Shown here: piece after piece, positions 17,182-26,331 of the stretch | Numbering within the stretch: the first letter of the stretch is position 1 | Layout: each line of letters starts with the position of its first letter | Source: Cyclobacterium sp. | GTDB taxonomy: Bacteria > Bacteroidota > Bacteroidia > Cytophagales > Cyclobacteriaceae | Direction of reading: 5' to 3' | Assembly: GCF_014762705.1 (NCBI RefSeq) | Contig: NZ_JABURL010000119.1 | Span: forward strand, 62,001 to 126,000 | DNA length: 64,000 nt | The notes under the pieces: generated by a model | Told to the model about the DNA's origin: nothing | Seen by the model: the letters and a program-made list of their open reading frames with translations, nothing else | The model's database searches: none | Made by a program: the position numbers and the translations under genes

Positions 17182-18576
17182 ATGAAGAAGCGTACTCCTT
17201 TTTGGCAATTGTTATCGGAATCTATCCGTGGAAATGAACAGGATTATACCCGGATCCCCATCAAATCGGGGATCATCCTGCTGGCGGTGCCCATGATCCT
17301 GGAAATGATCATGGAGTCCCTGTTTGCCGTTGTCGATATATTTTTTGTCGGCCGGCTGGGTGAGCATGCCGTAGCCACTGTAGGCCTGACAGAAGCGGTA
17401 CTAACCATCATTTATTCCCTGGGCGTGGGCATCAGCATGGCAGGTACGGCCATGGTGGCCAGACGATTCGGGGAGAAAAAATTCCAGCGAGCAGGAACGG
17501 TTGCCTTTCAATTGCTCCTGGTCGGGATCTTGGCTTCCCTGCTTTTGGGGGCAGGTGGCTATGTCTACGCCGGGGAAATCCTCTCTCTGATGGGCGCAGA
17601 GGAGCAGGTTCTGGAAACGGGAAAGGCCTATACGGAAATCATTTTTCTGGGCAATACGGCCATTATGCTACTTTTTCTGATCAACGGGATTTTTCGGGGT
17701 GCCGGATCACCCCACCTGGCCATGCGTGCACTTTGGATTTCCAATGGTTTGAATATTATTCTGGACCCTCTTTTGATTTTTGGTTTGGGTTCATTTGAAG
17801 GATTTGGCCTGGTAGGCGCGGCCTGGGCCACCACCCTGGGGCGGAGTCTGGGTGTGGTGTACCAATTGTACCATTTGCTTAATGGCAAACACCGTCTGGT
17901 CGTTAACCGTACCAACCTGAAAGTCCGTTGGGAAACCCTGAAGAAAATCATTCATATCTCTGCCGGAGGAATGGGGCAGTTTTTGGTGGATTCTGCCGCC
18001 TGGATAGTGCTAACCAGAATAGCTTCGGAATTTGGGAGCGCTGCTGTGGCTGGCTATACCATTGCTTTCCGCATACTTTTGTTCAGCCTGATGCCGGCCT
18101 GGGGACTTTCGGCTGCTGCCGCTACACTCGTAGGTCAAAATCTGGGAGCCGGAAAAGCCTTCAGGGCGGAAATTTCAACCTTTCTGACTGCCAGGTATAA
18201 TTTCATTTTTCTGGCTGCAGTCACCTTGATCTATCTTTTGTTTGCAGATACCCTGGCGGGTATATTTGCGCCGCAGGAGGATGTAAGGGCCATTGCTTCA
18301 TCAGGATTAAAAATCACAGTTTTGGGGTACATATTTTATGCAGTGGGCATGGTGATGGTGCAGGCTTTCAATGGGGCGGGAGATACCAGAACGCCCGCAT
18401 ATATCAATATCGGTGTGTTTTGGTTGCTGGAAATCCCACTGGCCTACCTTTTGGCCATCACTTATGGACTGGAAACCAAGGGTATCTTTATCACTATTGC
18501 CTTTTGCCATTCCCTCCATGCATTGATTGCTCTTTGGTTTTTTCGAAAAGGAAATTGGAAATTTGCCAAGGCATGA
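17182..18576 (+). CDS. MATE family efflux transporter
   Basis: A 464-residue multidrug and toxin extrusion protein of the inner membrane with about 12 hydrophobic helices arranged as two homologous halves. The first half begins GIILLAVPMILEMIMESLFAVVDIFFVGRLG, split here only for description, and shows the typical VGLTEAVLTIIYSLGVGISM helix. The second half includes GMGQFLVDSAAWIVLTRIA and a VGQNLGAGK motif, which is characteristic. Members export cationic compounds in exchange for Na+ or H+. The substrate is unknown. The gene stands alone after the palindromic repeats. Confidence 0.92.
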   Translation: MKKRTPFWQLLSESIRGNEQDYTRIPIKSGIILLAVPMILEMIMESLFAVVDIFFVGRLGEHAVATVGLTEAVLTIIYSLGVGISMAGTAMVARRFGEKKFQRAGTVAFQLLLVGILASLLLGAGGYVYAGEILSLMGAEEQVLETGKAYTEIIFLGNTAIMLLFLINGIFRGAGSPHLAMRALWISNGLNIILDPLLIFGLGSFEGFGLVGAAWATTLGRSLGVVYQLYHLLNGKHRLVVNRTNLKVRWETLKKIIHISAGGMGQFLVDSAAWIVLTRIASEFGSAAVAGYTIAFRILLFSLMPAWGLSAAAATLVGQNLGAGKAFRAEISTFLTARYNFIFLAAVTLIYLLFADTLAGIFAPQEDVRAIASSGLKITVLGYIFYAVGMVMVQAFNGAGDTRTPAYINIGVFWLLEIPLAYLLAITYGLETKGIFITIAFCHSLHALIALWFFRKGNWKFAKA

Positions 18577-18982
18577 TTGGCTAAATTTACGCTGCCGGGC
18601 CCGCTTTCCTTTAAATTGGTAAGAAGCATGTTTTCCTCAAAGCGAAAACCTTGGACCAATCCATTTGGTACATTTTGGGCAGTACACTTTATTTCAGCTC
18701 TATTTTTTATACAGGTAGAAGGTAATAAGCGTATTTCCCGGGATGGGAATAAAAAAACTACCGGTATATGAGAGGACCGGTAGTTGAGTTAGGTTTAACA
18801 GGCAAGATAAATAAATGTCCTTACTTTGTTAATTCAAAGGTATGCCTTTCCTTTAATTTAGAAGGTATGCATTTGTAACCAATGGGGGTATAAAATGTTA
18901 ATAGTTATCGTATTTTATTGCTTTGAATTCATTTAACTTCTTTTTAGGAAAAATACAACAGCGCAAAACTGCCCTGCTGCTT
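18577..18982. other. Convergent intergenic region with terminator
   Basis: About 400 bases between the MATE gene and the convergent channel gene. Apart from the terminator at 18751-18785 no gene is seen. Confidence 0.4.
18751..18785 (-). terminator. Intrinsic terminator of the CASTOR/POLLUX-type gene
   Basis: A perfect ten-base-pair stem, AACTACCGGT at 18756-18765 with ACCGGTAGTT at 18776-18785, is preceded on the plus strand by a run of seven A. Read on the minus strand it is a hairpin followed by a T-run, which is a textbook intrinsic terminator about 200 bases after the channel gene. Confidence 0.8.
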
Positions 18983-20944
18983 TTAATAAAAAGTGGTGAG
19001 CACCACGAGCCTGTCTTTATCGGAAAGGTCTATTTTCTTTCCTTTTGAAGGGTTGAGTAAAAGATGGTTTCCTGCTTCATCTGCCCGATTCAAATAAATT
19101 CCCAGCACGGTTTCTCCATGAGCAGTGGCCAGGGATTCAATCTCATGGAAGTGTATTTTCCCAAAAGAAACCCCGTACTCGTTAAGATCCCTAAATATTA
19201 TTTCTGCACCTCCAACGGTAAAAAGTTCATTATAAATACTGTTGAGTTCCCTTTGCAGGGCAATCCCTGCCAGAAGGTGACTCAAAACCATGGGGCTGAT
19301 GATGACTTCACTTTGAAAGCTTTTGACAAGGGATTCGTTGCTGGGGTCCGACAATTCGAGTAAAACTGAAGGTCTTTTGGGTGCTTTCTCCAAAACCTCC
19401 TCAAGCAAGACATAACCCACCATGGTCCTTGCGTCTGCTTCTTCTTCCTCTTCCATCCGGTCACTGCTGACCAGGAGAATGTGGTCAAAAGTTTCTGCTT
19501 CAGTTTTTTTGATCTCGGATTCCCGGATAAAGTCGGCAACAAAATGCTCAACCGAAACCCTGAGGTTTTCTTCATACAAAAATGCCAGGTCCTTTTCCCT
19601 TTCGGTCACAGGTCGCAAAGCCACCAGACGGATAAAATATTTTTCTTCCTCATAGGTACACAATTCCCTGATAAGCGAAGGAACATGTTCATTCCATCCT
19701 AAAATCAATATGCGTATGGTATTTTCCAGCTCGTCCACAGGCAGCTGGCCAAGAAATGGGACAGATTCACTTTCAATCGAAAGTCTGTCCTTTCTCCAAA
19801 TCAAATCCGAAGAATTTCTGGCAAGTAAAACCAGTAGGTCTCCTTCTTCCAATAACTTTTCATCAGGCAAATTTAATTGAGGCGAAAAATGCTCACCCTC
19901 CTTTTTTACTATTCCCAGGACAACGGCTTTGGTAAATGCCTTCTTCAATTTTCCTATTGTTTGGCCCACCAATTCAGGAAAGGCCTGCGAAAACAGGTTA
20001 TTATCGTCCACCTGAGAGAGAATTTCATTGTATACTTCCGAAAGCCCTGGATGTCGGATATTCTGAGCCATTAGCCGGCTGATAATGGTATTGCTGCCCA
20101 CTACTTCCAATGGCCCCGAATAAGACCGATAGGCAGCATTAACTTTATTTGCATCTTGTATTTCTGCTACCACATATGGTAGCTTCTGAATGTTCTGGGA
20201 GTTGGCTTCTGCATTCAATGAAAGCAGGCACTTGATGGTTTCTATATCCGGATTGATAAGTTCTTTTCTTCCATAGGCCAAACTTGGTATAATGATGCAT
20301 GATGCATTTAAGCTATCCACTCTCCGGAGGTGTTCCCGGTCAATGGCCAGACCGGTACGCAAAACAATATCATGAGCTCGCCTGCCGATCATTGGATGGT
20401 CTTTGAGTTCCTGCATTTGAAAGGGGCTGACTTCTTCTGAAAGAATAATCAATTGTAACTTTTTGGCATCGTATCTTTCCAAAAACCGCTTGATCCTTCC
20501 CACTGATTGAAAAATTTCAGCGGCTATGTGTATGGTTCGGTTGGACCAGCCTAAAATGAGGATGTGGTCATTTGCTGTTACAGGTGTAAGTCCTTGTTCC
20601 AAATGCCGGATCTTACGGTTCATCCAGGTAGTAATAACGGCCACCAAAGATCCAAGGAATATCACATACCCGGCCACGGTTATCAGGGTTGAGATAAACC
20701 TTCTCCAGTTGCCCACGTCGTCACCCAGGTATCCCGGATCTGTAAGCCTCAGAAAAGCCCACCATACTGACTCCCCGAAAGTAGCTGTTGGGGATCCCGA
20801 TGGCATCACCAGAATGCCCCCGATAATGGAAATCAAACCAATTAGCGCGGCTACCAGCAACAACTGAAAATGGGCTCCTTTTACCAGTTGCCTTTCCAGG
20901 GTAAAAATTATTTTCCGGCGAATCCTGGGTCTTTTTAAGCGCAT
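18983..20944 (-). CDS. CASTOR/POLLUX-type ion channel with RCK domains
   Basis: A 653-residue membrane protein. The N-terminus has one hydrophobic helix (about 24-47), a pore-like segment with WWAFLRLTDPGYLGDD, and a second helix around 86-108 (VAGYVIFLGSLVAVITTWM). Two cytosolic RCK/TrkA-N-like nucleotide-binding regions follow: one begins NDHILILGWSNRTIHIAAEI, the other NTIRILILGWNEHVPSLIREL. This order and the LTDPGYLGDD filter match bacterial relatives of plant CASTOR and POLLUX, which pass cations such as K+ or Ca2+. The ion is not known here. The gene is single and has its own terminator. Confidence 0.88.
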   Translation of the reverse strand: MRLKRPRIRRKIIFTLERQLVKGAHFQLLLVAALIGLISIIGGILVMPSGSPTATFGESVWWAFLRLTDPGYLGDDVGNWRRFISTLITVAGYVIFLGSLVAVITTWMNRKIRHLEQGLTPVTANDHILILGWSNRTIHIAAEIFQSVGRIKRFLERYDAKKLQLIILSEEVSPFQMQELKDHPMIGRRAHDIVLRTGLAIDREHLRRVDSLNASCIIIPSLAYGRKELINPDIETIKCLLSLNAEANSQNIQKLPYVVAEIQDANKVNAAYRSYSGPLEVVGSNTIISRLMAQNIRHPGLSEVYNEILSQVDDNNLFSQAFPELVGQTIGKLKKAFTKAVVLGIVKKEGEHFSPQLNLPDEKLLEEGDLLVLLARNSSDLIWRKDRLSIESESVPFLGQLPVDELENTIRILILGWNEHVPSLIRELCTYEEEKYFIRLVALRPVTEREKDLAFLYEENLRVSVEHFVADFIRESEIKKTEAETFDHILLVSSDRMEEEEEADARTMVGYVLLEEVLEKAPKRPSVLLELSDPSNESLVKSFQSEVIISPMVLSHLLAGIALQRELNSIYNELFTVGGAEIIFRDLNEYGVSFGKIHFHEIESLATAHGETVLGIYLNRADEAGNHLLLNPSKGKKIDLSDKDRLVVLTTFY

Positions 20945-21397
20945 GGTGATTTTTTAAAAAGCAAAATTTTCCCAATTTAGCCATTTCAATAGAATTAGCT
21001 AAGAATTTTTTACTTAAAGATGTAAAACCAAAGGTGATTAAGGATATTATAAACCACCTCTTTTTAACCTGTTTTCAATTACTGTACATGCCTGTAGGCT
21101 ATGGCAGAAAATTTAAACATTGAGAAGCTAATTTCGGGCTGGACGGACATCATTTAATCGTTCAAATCTGGTGTAAAACCAAGTATGAAACTGACAACTA
21201 TGTATAAGACCAATTTCCCCTTAATAATGGGAATTTGCTACAGCTGAAATTTTTGAACTAACGGTACAAATATGACCTGAACAAAGCATGTTTAAGTCAG
21301 GACTGTAACTGTCATTTCCACTTTGCAACTTAATAAGGGTTACTACCGAAAAGGGAGATCTGTTAGATTTTGAATTCCTTAACCATCGGTTCTGGTG
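20945..21397. other. Intergenic region without a visible gene
   Basis: About 450 bases between two minus-strand genes. No open frame of good quality, no strong hairpin and no repeat was found. It should contain the promoter of the channel gene and the end of the Trm112 operon. Confidence 0.4.
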
Positions 21398-21664
21398 TTA
21401 TTCCATCAACCTGAAATTTGTCACCTCTTTTCCTTCGAGTTGTTTTTGCCATTTTTCAAACAGTGGCTTTTCCATTTCAAACTCCCTGTAAGCATCCGGG
21501 TTCATGATGGGAATACCCTTTACGATAGGATAAATCCGCTTGCACTGAGGACAATGTAACCAGCCTTCGAGGATTCTTTCTTCAGTATCTTCTGAAATCC
21601 TGGTCAATGTCAAATCGGATTTGTCAAAGGGGCAACACAATTTTTTTATGGTATTTATTTTCAT
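21398..21664 (-). CDS. Trm112-like zinc-ribbon protein
   Basis: An 88-residue protein with the Trm112/YcaR fold: a Cys pair in KLCCPFDKSDL near the N-terminus and CPQCKRIYPIVKGIPIM in the middle, so it probably binds zinc. In eukaryotes and archaea Trm112 activates several methyltransferases by forming a dimer with them. It is the last gene of a four-gene operon whose first gene is a class I methyltransferase, so a partner role is a reasonable hypothesis. It starts four bases after the stop of the upstream gene. Confidence 0.85.
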   Translation of the reverse strand: MKINTIKKLCCPFDKSDLTLTRISEDTEERILEGWLHCPQCKRIYPIVKGIPIMNPDAYREFEMEKPLFEKWQKQLEGKEVTNFRLME

Positions 21665-21668
21665 GGGA

Positions 21669-22310
21669 TCAGTTGGTTTGTAATTGATTTAAATATTCTT
21701 CCATGGCCTTGCAGGGATCTGCTGCCTGCATGATGCCTGAGATTACGGCCACCCCAGAATAGGAAAGCTCGTTTAGTCTTGGCAAGTTATACAGGTCAAT
21801 GCCTCCGGCCAGAAAGAGAGGTAGCCTGCTTTTTTTTTCCGTTTCCAGTATGGTTTTAAAGGAAACAATATCACAGCTATTTGCAGTTTTGGAAGGAAAC
21901 AGGGAACAAAAGGAAAGGTAGTCAAAGCCCTTTTCTTCAGCCTGCTGAATGAGTTCCTGGTCATTGTTGCAGGTGATGCCGAAAATGGATTTGTCAGGCA
22001 GTTCCTCTTTGATTTCTTCCAGGTTTTCTGGTATGGTGTCAAAATGCACTCCATCCGCTCCTGTTTCTTTTATCCATTCCCAGCGGTTATTGATCAATAC
22101 AGGAAAAGGGTAGGGGCGGGCTACCTGGCAGACCCTGCGGATAAACTTCAGGCTATCCTGGGATTCTCTGAAATGGTCCCAGATCTGAAGGGCAATGATG
22201 GGGTAGCGACATAGCTTTTCCAGGATCCCGTAGCATTCACTTTCCGGTCTGTCTGCGGGATCGATGATCAGGTAAATTCCTTTTTTTGCCTGAAGATTAA
22301 GTTTTTTCAT
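21669..22310 (-). CDS. Thiamine-phosphate-synthase-like protein (ThiE/TenI family)
   Basis: A 213-residue TIM-barrel protein of the ThiE/TenI family. Visible landmarks are GADGVHFD, FGITCNNDQE, then GFDYLSFCSLFPSKTA in place of the usual phosphate-loop region, and FLAGGIDLYNLPRL near the end. It may couple a thiazole and pyrimidine as ThiE does or, like TenI, act in a related reaction. No other thi genes and no TPP riboswitch are seen upstream, so a non-thiamine role in this operon is possible. It overlaps the upstream AIR-synthase-like gene by four bases (22307-22310). Confidence 0.75.
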   Translation of the reverse strand: MKKLNLQAKKGIYLIIDPADRPESECYGILEKLCRYPIIALQIWDHFRESQDSLKFIRRVCQVARPYPFPVLINNRWEWIKETGADGVHFDTIPENLEEIKEELPDKSIFGITCNNDQELIQQAEEKGFDYLSFCSLFPSKTANSCDIVSFKTILETEKKSRLPLFLAGGIDLYNLPRLNELSYSGVAVISGIMQAADPCKAMEEYLNQLQTN

Positions 22311-23362
22311 TTCCAGCCCTGTTTGAATGCATTCGAAAAAGCTGCCCAGTAGGGGTCTGTTTTTTGATAATTAAGCTTTTTGGCTGTTCCATTTTCCTGG
22401 CGTAAAACCATTCCTTGCGCTTTCTCCGTCAATTCCCCTACCTGAGCACAGGCAATTCCCTTATCCAATATCCTTTCCTCTATGCGTCTGGCATTTGATT
22501 CATCGCAGGTAATGATCATGGAGCCAGCCCCGATACATTTTAAAGGGTCCAGGTCAAAAATGTTGCATATGGCTTGCTGGACCCGGCCTACGGGAAGCTG
22601 CCTTTTCTCCAGGCAGACCCCACATCCGGATGCTACAGCCAGCTCATAGATGGCTCCTAAAATACCCCCTTCAGTCACATCATGCATGGCGGTAACCTCT
22701 TTTTCCTTGGGGTCGCCAACTGCTGCCAAAGCCTCTTTCAGGGAGGAGCTATGGTAAAAGGATTCACAGGCTTCCAGGTAGATTTCCTTGCCCAACTTCT
22801 CCCTGATGGTCTTGGGGAAGCTCATGGCCAGGATGGCCGCTGAGGACAGTGCGGCAGTCTTGGTTACAAGGATCACATCCCCGCAACGGGCCATATTGGA
22901 TGTCAGGGCCTGCTCTTTGGGAAGGATGCTGACAAAAGTTCCTCCTCCTGCAATGGTGGAATTTTGGCCTTCCACAAATCCGGTATGACCGCCGGTAATG
23001 GCCATGCCTATTTTCTCACAATAATGGTGAATATGCTTCCAATAAATTTTAAAATCTTCTTTGGAAAAATTTGCTGGTAAATTCAATACAAATTGGCCGT
23101 ATTGAGGGGAAAAACCCGTGGTGGCCATGTCATTGGCCATCAATTGCACGGACAGCCAGGCTGATTCCTGTAAGCCAAGGGTGGGTACCAGGGACAGGGG
23201 ATCGCTGGTTAAAGCCATGACCTGCTTTCCTGCCAATTCCACCAGGGATACGTCCCTGCCAAAGCCCGGTTTTACGAGGACCTCGTCCCTGCTTGCACCA
23301 CAATGAGAGGTGATAAATTCTTCCAGCAAAGTTTCATCTATTTTACCCAGTTGATCAGACAT
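22307..23362 (-). CDS. AIR synthase-related protein (ThiL/HypE/PurM-like)
   Basis: A 351-residue ATP-dependent enzyme of the PurM/HypE/ThiL/SelD superfamily. The N-terminal part has FGRDVSLVELAGKQVMALTSDP, split here, followed by LMANDMATTGFSPQYGQFVL, the usual dimer and ATP region. The GGHTGFVEG turn and the AMHDVTEGGILGAIYELA segment match the HypE/AIR synthase C-terminal domain. These enzymes activate a carbonyl or phosphorylate a substrate. Which substrate is used here is unknown. A frame opens at 23470 but overlaps the methyltransferase; ATG 23362 is one base past the upstream stop and is preferred. Confidence 0.82.
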   Translation of the reverse strand: MSDQLGKIDETLLEEFITSHCGASRDEVLVKPGFGRDVSLVELAGKQVMALTSDPLSLVPTLGLQESAWLSVQLMANDMATTGFSPQYGQFVLNLPANFSKEDFKIYWKHIHHYCEKIGMAITGGHTGFVEGQNSTIAGGGTFVSILPKEQALTSNMARCGDVILVTKTAALSSAAILAMSFPKTIREKLGKEIYLEACESFYHSSSLKEALAAVGDPKEKEVTAMHDVTEGGILGAIYELAVASGCGVCLEKRQLPVGRVQQAICNIFDLDPLKCIGAGSMIITCDESNARRIEERILDKGIACAQVGELTEKAQGMVLRQENGTAKKLNYQKTDPYWAAFSNAFKQGWK

Positions 23363-23363
23363 T

Positions 23364-24116
23364 TTATTCCACATCATGAAGTTGAACATATAAACCAAAA
23401 AAGTCCCCATATGGAAGACTCCACTGCTGTACAGGAAACCATTTGGGCAATCCGGTACAGGACCATTCAATGGAATAGGATCTTCCTTTCAAAGCTTCCT
23501 GTATGATTTGAATCAGTTTTTCAGGTGTGTAAAAAGTAGCCGTTACATAGAAGGGATTTTTCCCAAAGAGTTGCTGTACCCTTCTTCGCAATACTTTGGG
23601 GGAGTTTCGGTTCATCATGCCCATGGCAATGCCGTATTTCCCCACTCTGGCCGCCTCCCGGATGACCTTCACCGGGTCTTTGTAATATTCAAAGGTGGTG
23701 ATGAAAGCCAAAGCATCGAAAGAATGGTCCTTGAAGGGCATGTGATGCGAATCTGCCATCACCAGGTCTCCCTCAAAAAGATGGATGGCCTGGGAAAGCA
23801 TCAAAGGTGAGATATCTCCGCCGGAGGCTTCAATGCCAATTTCTTTCCACCAACGGGTAAAACGGGTGGTACCGCATCCAAACTCCAGCAGTGTTTTGAT
23901 CCTGCTGTCTTTGGATACCAGCTGTTCCATGACTTTTTTCTGCCAGATTTCTGCCCTTTTGTACCGGCCTTCATACCACAATTCGTAAGTATCGGTATGC
24001 TTGCGGTTAAAAAACCATTCCGGCCTGTTTTGCCAGTTTTGCTTGGTTTGGGGAATCAGTCCGCCTGCAGTTTTCTCAATTTCCATATTGTCGTTGTCTT
24101 TAAACAAAAATTCCAT
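23364..24116 (-). CDS. Class I SAM-dependent methyltransferase
   Basis: A 250-residue methyltransferase. SAM motif I is LLEFGCGTTRFTRWW, followed by the acidic loop of GGDISPLML and motif LVMADSHHMPFKDHSFDAL, with TTFEYYKDPVKVIREAARV after it. The protein is cytosolic. It is first in the operon with AIR-synthase-like, ThiE-like and Trm112-like genes; because Trm112 proteins activate methyltransferases, the last gene may be its partner. A second Met lies 10 residues in and could be the true start. The methyl acceptor is unknown. Confidence 0.85.
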   Translation of the reverse strand: MEFLFKDNDNMEIEKTAGGLIPQTKQNWQNRPEWFFNRKHTDTYELWYEGRYKRAEIWQKKVMEQLVSKDSRIKTLLEFGCGTTRFTRWWKEIGIEASGGDISPLMLSQAIHLFEGDLVMADSHHMPFKDHSFDALAFITTFEYYKDPVKVIREAARVGKYGIAMGMMNRNSPKVLRRRVQQLFGKNPFYVTATFYTPEKLIQIIQEALKGRSYSIEWSCTGLPKWFPVQQWSLPYGDFFGLYVQLHDVE

Positions 24117-24411
24117 TCACCTGTATGGGCCAGGGAATGGAGCGACAAAATACAAATGGAATTCTGGCTGGCATCCCTACGTTGGCATTATCCAAATCAG
24201 GTATCGGGTTTGATCTCAGCCGGATTGAATTCCAGCACCCCGTGCGTTTATTTCTTTGTTCAAAGATATTCAATTCTATCATCAAAACAAAAGCAAGCTG
24301 CTTTTGAAATTTTTCAAGGGTTTGTTTGAAAAAAGATCACCAAACAATTATTCCTGTTTTCAAATTTTTACCATATATTCATAACTTATTGGAATTAAAA
24401 AGATTAACTTC

Positions 24412-26331
24412 ATGACTGCCCTATCAAAATTTATATCCTGGAAAAAGGGGAATACCATTGTTTCGTGGGTCCTTGCAAGATTGGTATTTCAAGTGATTTT
24501 TAACCGGGAAAATGTACCCAAACACATTGAAATTCTGGACGACACCCTTACAGCGCATTGTTCCAGAACCAAACGAAACCGTTGGGTAACTGTAATTAAT
24601 TTCCTGGTGAGGCCAAGGTTTGTGCGCAGATTTGTTGAAAACCGGTTAAACAGAAATATGGATAACCATGAAAGGGTGGTTTTGTCTTTGGATAAGGAGT
24701 TGACAAGGGAAGATTTTTTCCCTAAGGAAAAGAATAAAAGACAGAAATGGGGCAATTGGTTTGGGAATCATTTTTCGGAACCCCTGCAATTCTTTGTTCC
24801 CGGCAATGGAGCCTATAAAAATTTCTCTCCACAGGATCCTAAATGTGAATCATACGATTACGCCGGACTGGAAGAAGTTTGTTCCCTGGTCAGGCTGGCC
24901 GAGAAAAATGGCCGTAAGATTCGCGCTATAGGTTCGGGGCATGCCCTGACTGCAGTGGCCCAATGCGAGGATTATATGGTTTGTACCCAGGACATGAACA
25001 TGACCCAAAGGCCGGCCAAAAAATGGATCAGGAAAAAATTCCGGGATGGGTTTGAGGTGGAAGTAAACTTTGGCAATAAAAAAAGTACGGAAACCCATTA
25101 TTTGTTTGAAACAGGAGGAGGTACAAAGATCAGGCATTTGATTCAGGCCCTGACCCACCACCAACTGGCCCTGATCAACCAGGGAGGATCCAGCATTCAG
25201 TCCATTACAGGGGCCATTGCCACTTCAACACATGGATCGGGAATAGGAATAGGCCCGGTTTCCGCTTTTGCAAAGTCCATGACCATAGTGGGCAAAGGAG
25301 CCAGGGTTTTCCGGGTCGAACCAAGTGATGGTATTACCGACAGGGAAGCTTTTGAAAATGACGAGATGGTTAAAAAGCATGACATCAGTTTGATTCAGGA
25401 TGATGAAAAATTCAATGCGGTTATGGTGGGTATCGGGTCTGTTGGCATTGTTTTTTCAATGATACTGGAAGCCCAACCGGACTACAGGCTCTTCGAAGAA
25501 AGGATCCTGCGTAATTGGGATGATGTCAAGAAAGAGATGATGCAGGAGGGGATGTACAAGTATATCAATGGCCACCGGCATTTTGAAGTGTTGATTAATC
25601 CCTACTGCGATAAGGAAGCTCCAGGAGAGGAAGGTAAAAAAAGAAAATGCCTGGTAACTACCCGGGATTACAGTGAAGAAGTACCAGGGAAACACCATGC
25701 TGGCATAGAGAGAAATTATATTTCGACCTTTATCTCCGGCATTGCCATTTCGGGCAGGCTTTCTCCCTGGGTGTTTAATAAAAACCACCTGTCTATCCCC
25801 AGAATGACTAATAATTCCCTGAAAAGACTCGTTGACCACAAAGATGATGCTGGTGGTGGGTTTGAGGACCTGGCCAGGAATGTACTGGATCAGGGACTGG
25901 GCGAGTTGAAATTTTATGGTTATGCCATTGAATTTGGTTTTCCTTTGGAAAAGGTTTTTGAAGCGGTGGATTTGATCATAAAAAATTGTGAGGAATCTCA
26001 GGGGTATGATCAGCTTTTAGCTGCACCTTTTGCTTTGCGGTTTGTCAAAAAATGCCCCGCCCATTTATCCATGATGAACCAGTCCGACATGTGCATGATC
26101 GAGTTGGTCAGTGTCAAAGGTGTTACTGGAAGTTATCCATTGTTTATGCGTTTGGAAAGGGAGTTATTGGCTTTGGGAGCTGTTCCCCATTGGGGACTTT
26201 CCGTAGAACCCTGGCACCGGGCAATGGTGGAAAAAGCCTTTCCCAGGTTCAAAGATTGGGAAAAAGAGCAGGAGTTCTTCGGTGGCAGCACTTTCCGCAA
26301 TGCGTTTCTGGAGCGGATACAAACTTCATAA
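24412..26331 (+). CDS. FAD-dependent oxidase, aldonolactone-oxidase type
   Basis: A 639-residue flavoprotein of the vanillyl-alcohol-oxidase superfamily. The FAD_binding_4 domain includes KIRAIGSGHALTAVAQCEDY, the long QGGSSIQSITGAIATSTHGSG stretch with the TxTHGSG-type pyrophosphate loop, and VGSVG-like GIGSVGIVFSM. Near the end VPHWGLSVEP matches the HWG motif of D-arabinono-1,4-lactone and related oxidases. These enzymes pass electrons to oxygen and make hydrogen peroxide. There is no signal peptide. The gene converges on, and overlaps by six bases, the catalase-like gene, which fits a role alongside peroxide-using enzymes. Confidence 0.82.
   Translation: MTALSKFISWKKGNTIVSWVLARLVFQVIFNRENVPKHIEILDDTLTAHCSRTKRNRWVTVINFLVRPRFVRRFVENRLNRNMDNHERVVLSLDKELTREDFFPKEKNKRQKWGNWFGNHFSEPLQFFVPGNGAYKNFSPQDPKCESYDYAGLEEVCSLVRLAEKNGRKIRAIGSGHALTAVAQCEDYMVCTQDMNMTQRPAKKWIRKKFRDGFEVEVNFGNKKSTETHYLFETGGGTKIRHLIQALTHHQLALINQGGSSIQSITGAIATSTHGSGIGIGPVSAFAKSMTIVGKGARVFRVEPSDGITDREAFENDEMVKKHDISLIQDDEKFNAVMVGIGSVGIVFSMILEAQPDYRLFEERILRNWDDVKKEMMQEGMYKYINGHRHFEVLINPYCDKEAPGEEGKKRKCLVTTRDYSEEVPGKHHAGIERNYISTFISGIAISGRLSPWVFNKNHLSIPRMTNNSLKRLVDHKDDAGGGFEDLARNVLDQGLGELKFYGYAIEFGFPLEKVFEAVDLIIKNCEESQGYDQLLAAPFALRFVKKCPAHLSMMNQSDMCMIELVSVKGVTGSYPLFMRLERELLALGAVPHWGLSVEPWHRAMVEKAFPRFKDWEKEQEFFGGSTFRNAFLERIQTS

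Noticed and set aside
21669-24411. Possible TPP riboswitch for the ThiE-like operon
   Set aside because: The leader before 24116 lacks the conserved CTGAGA and ACC-TGA segments of TPP riboswitches.
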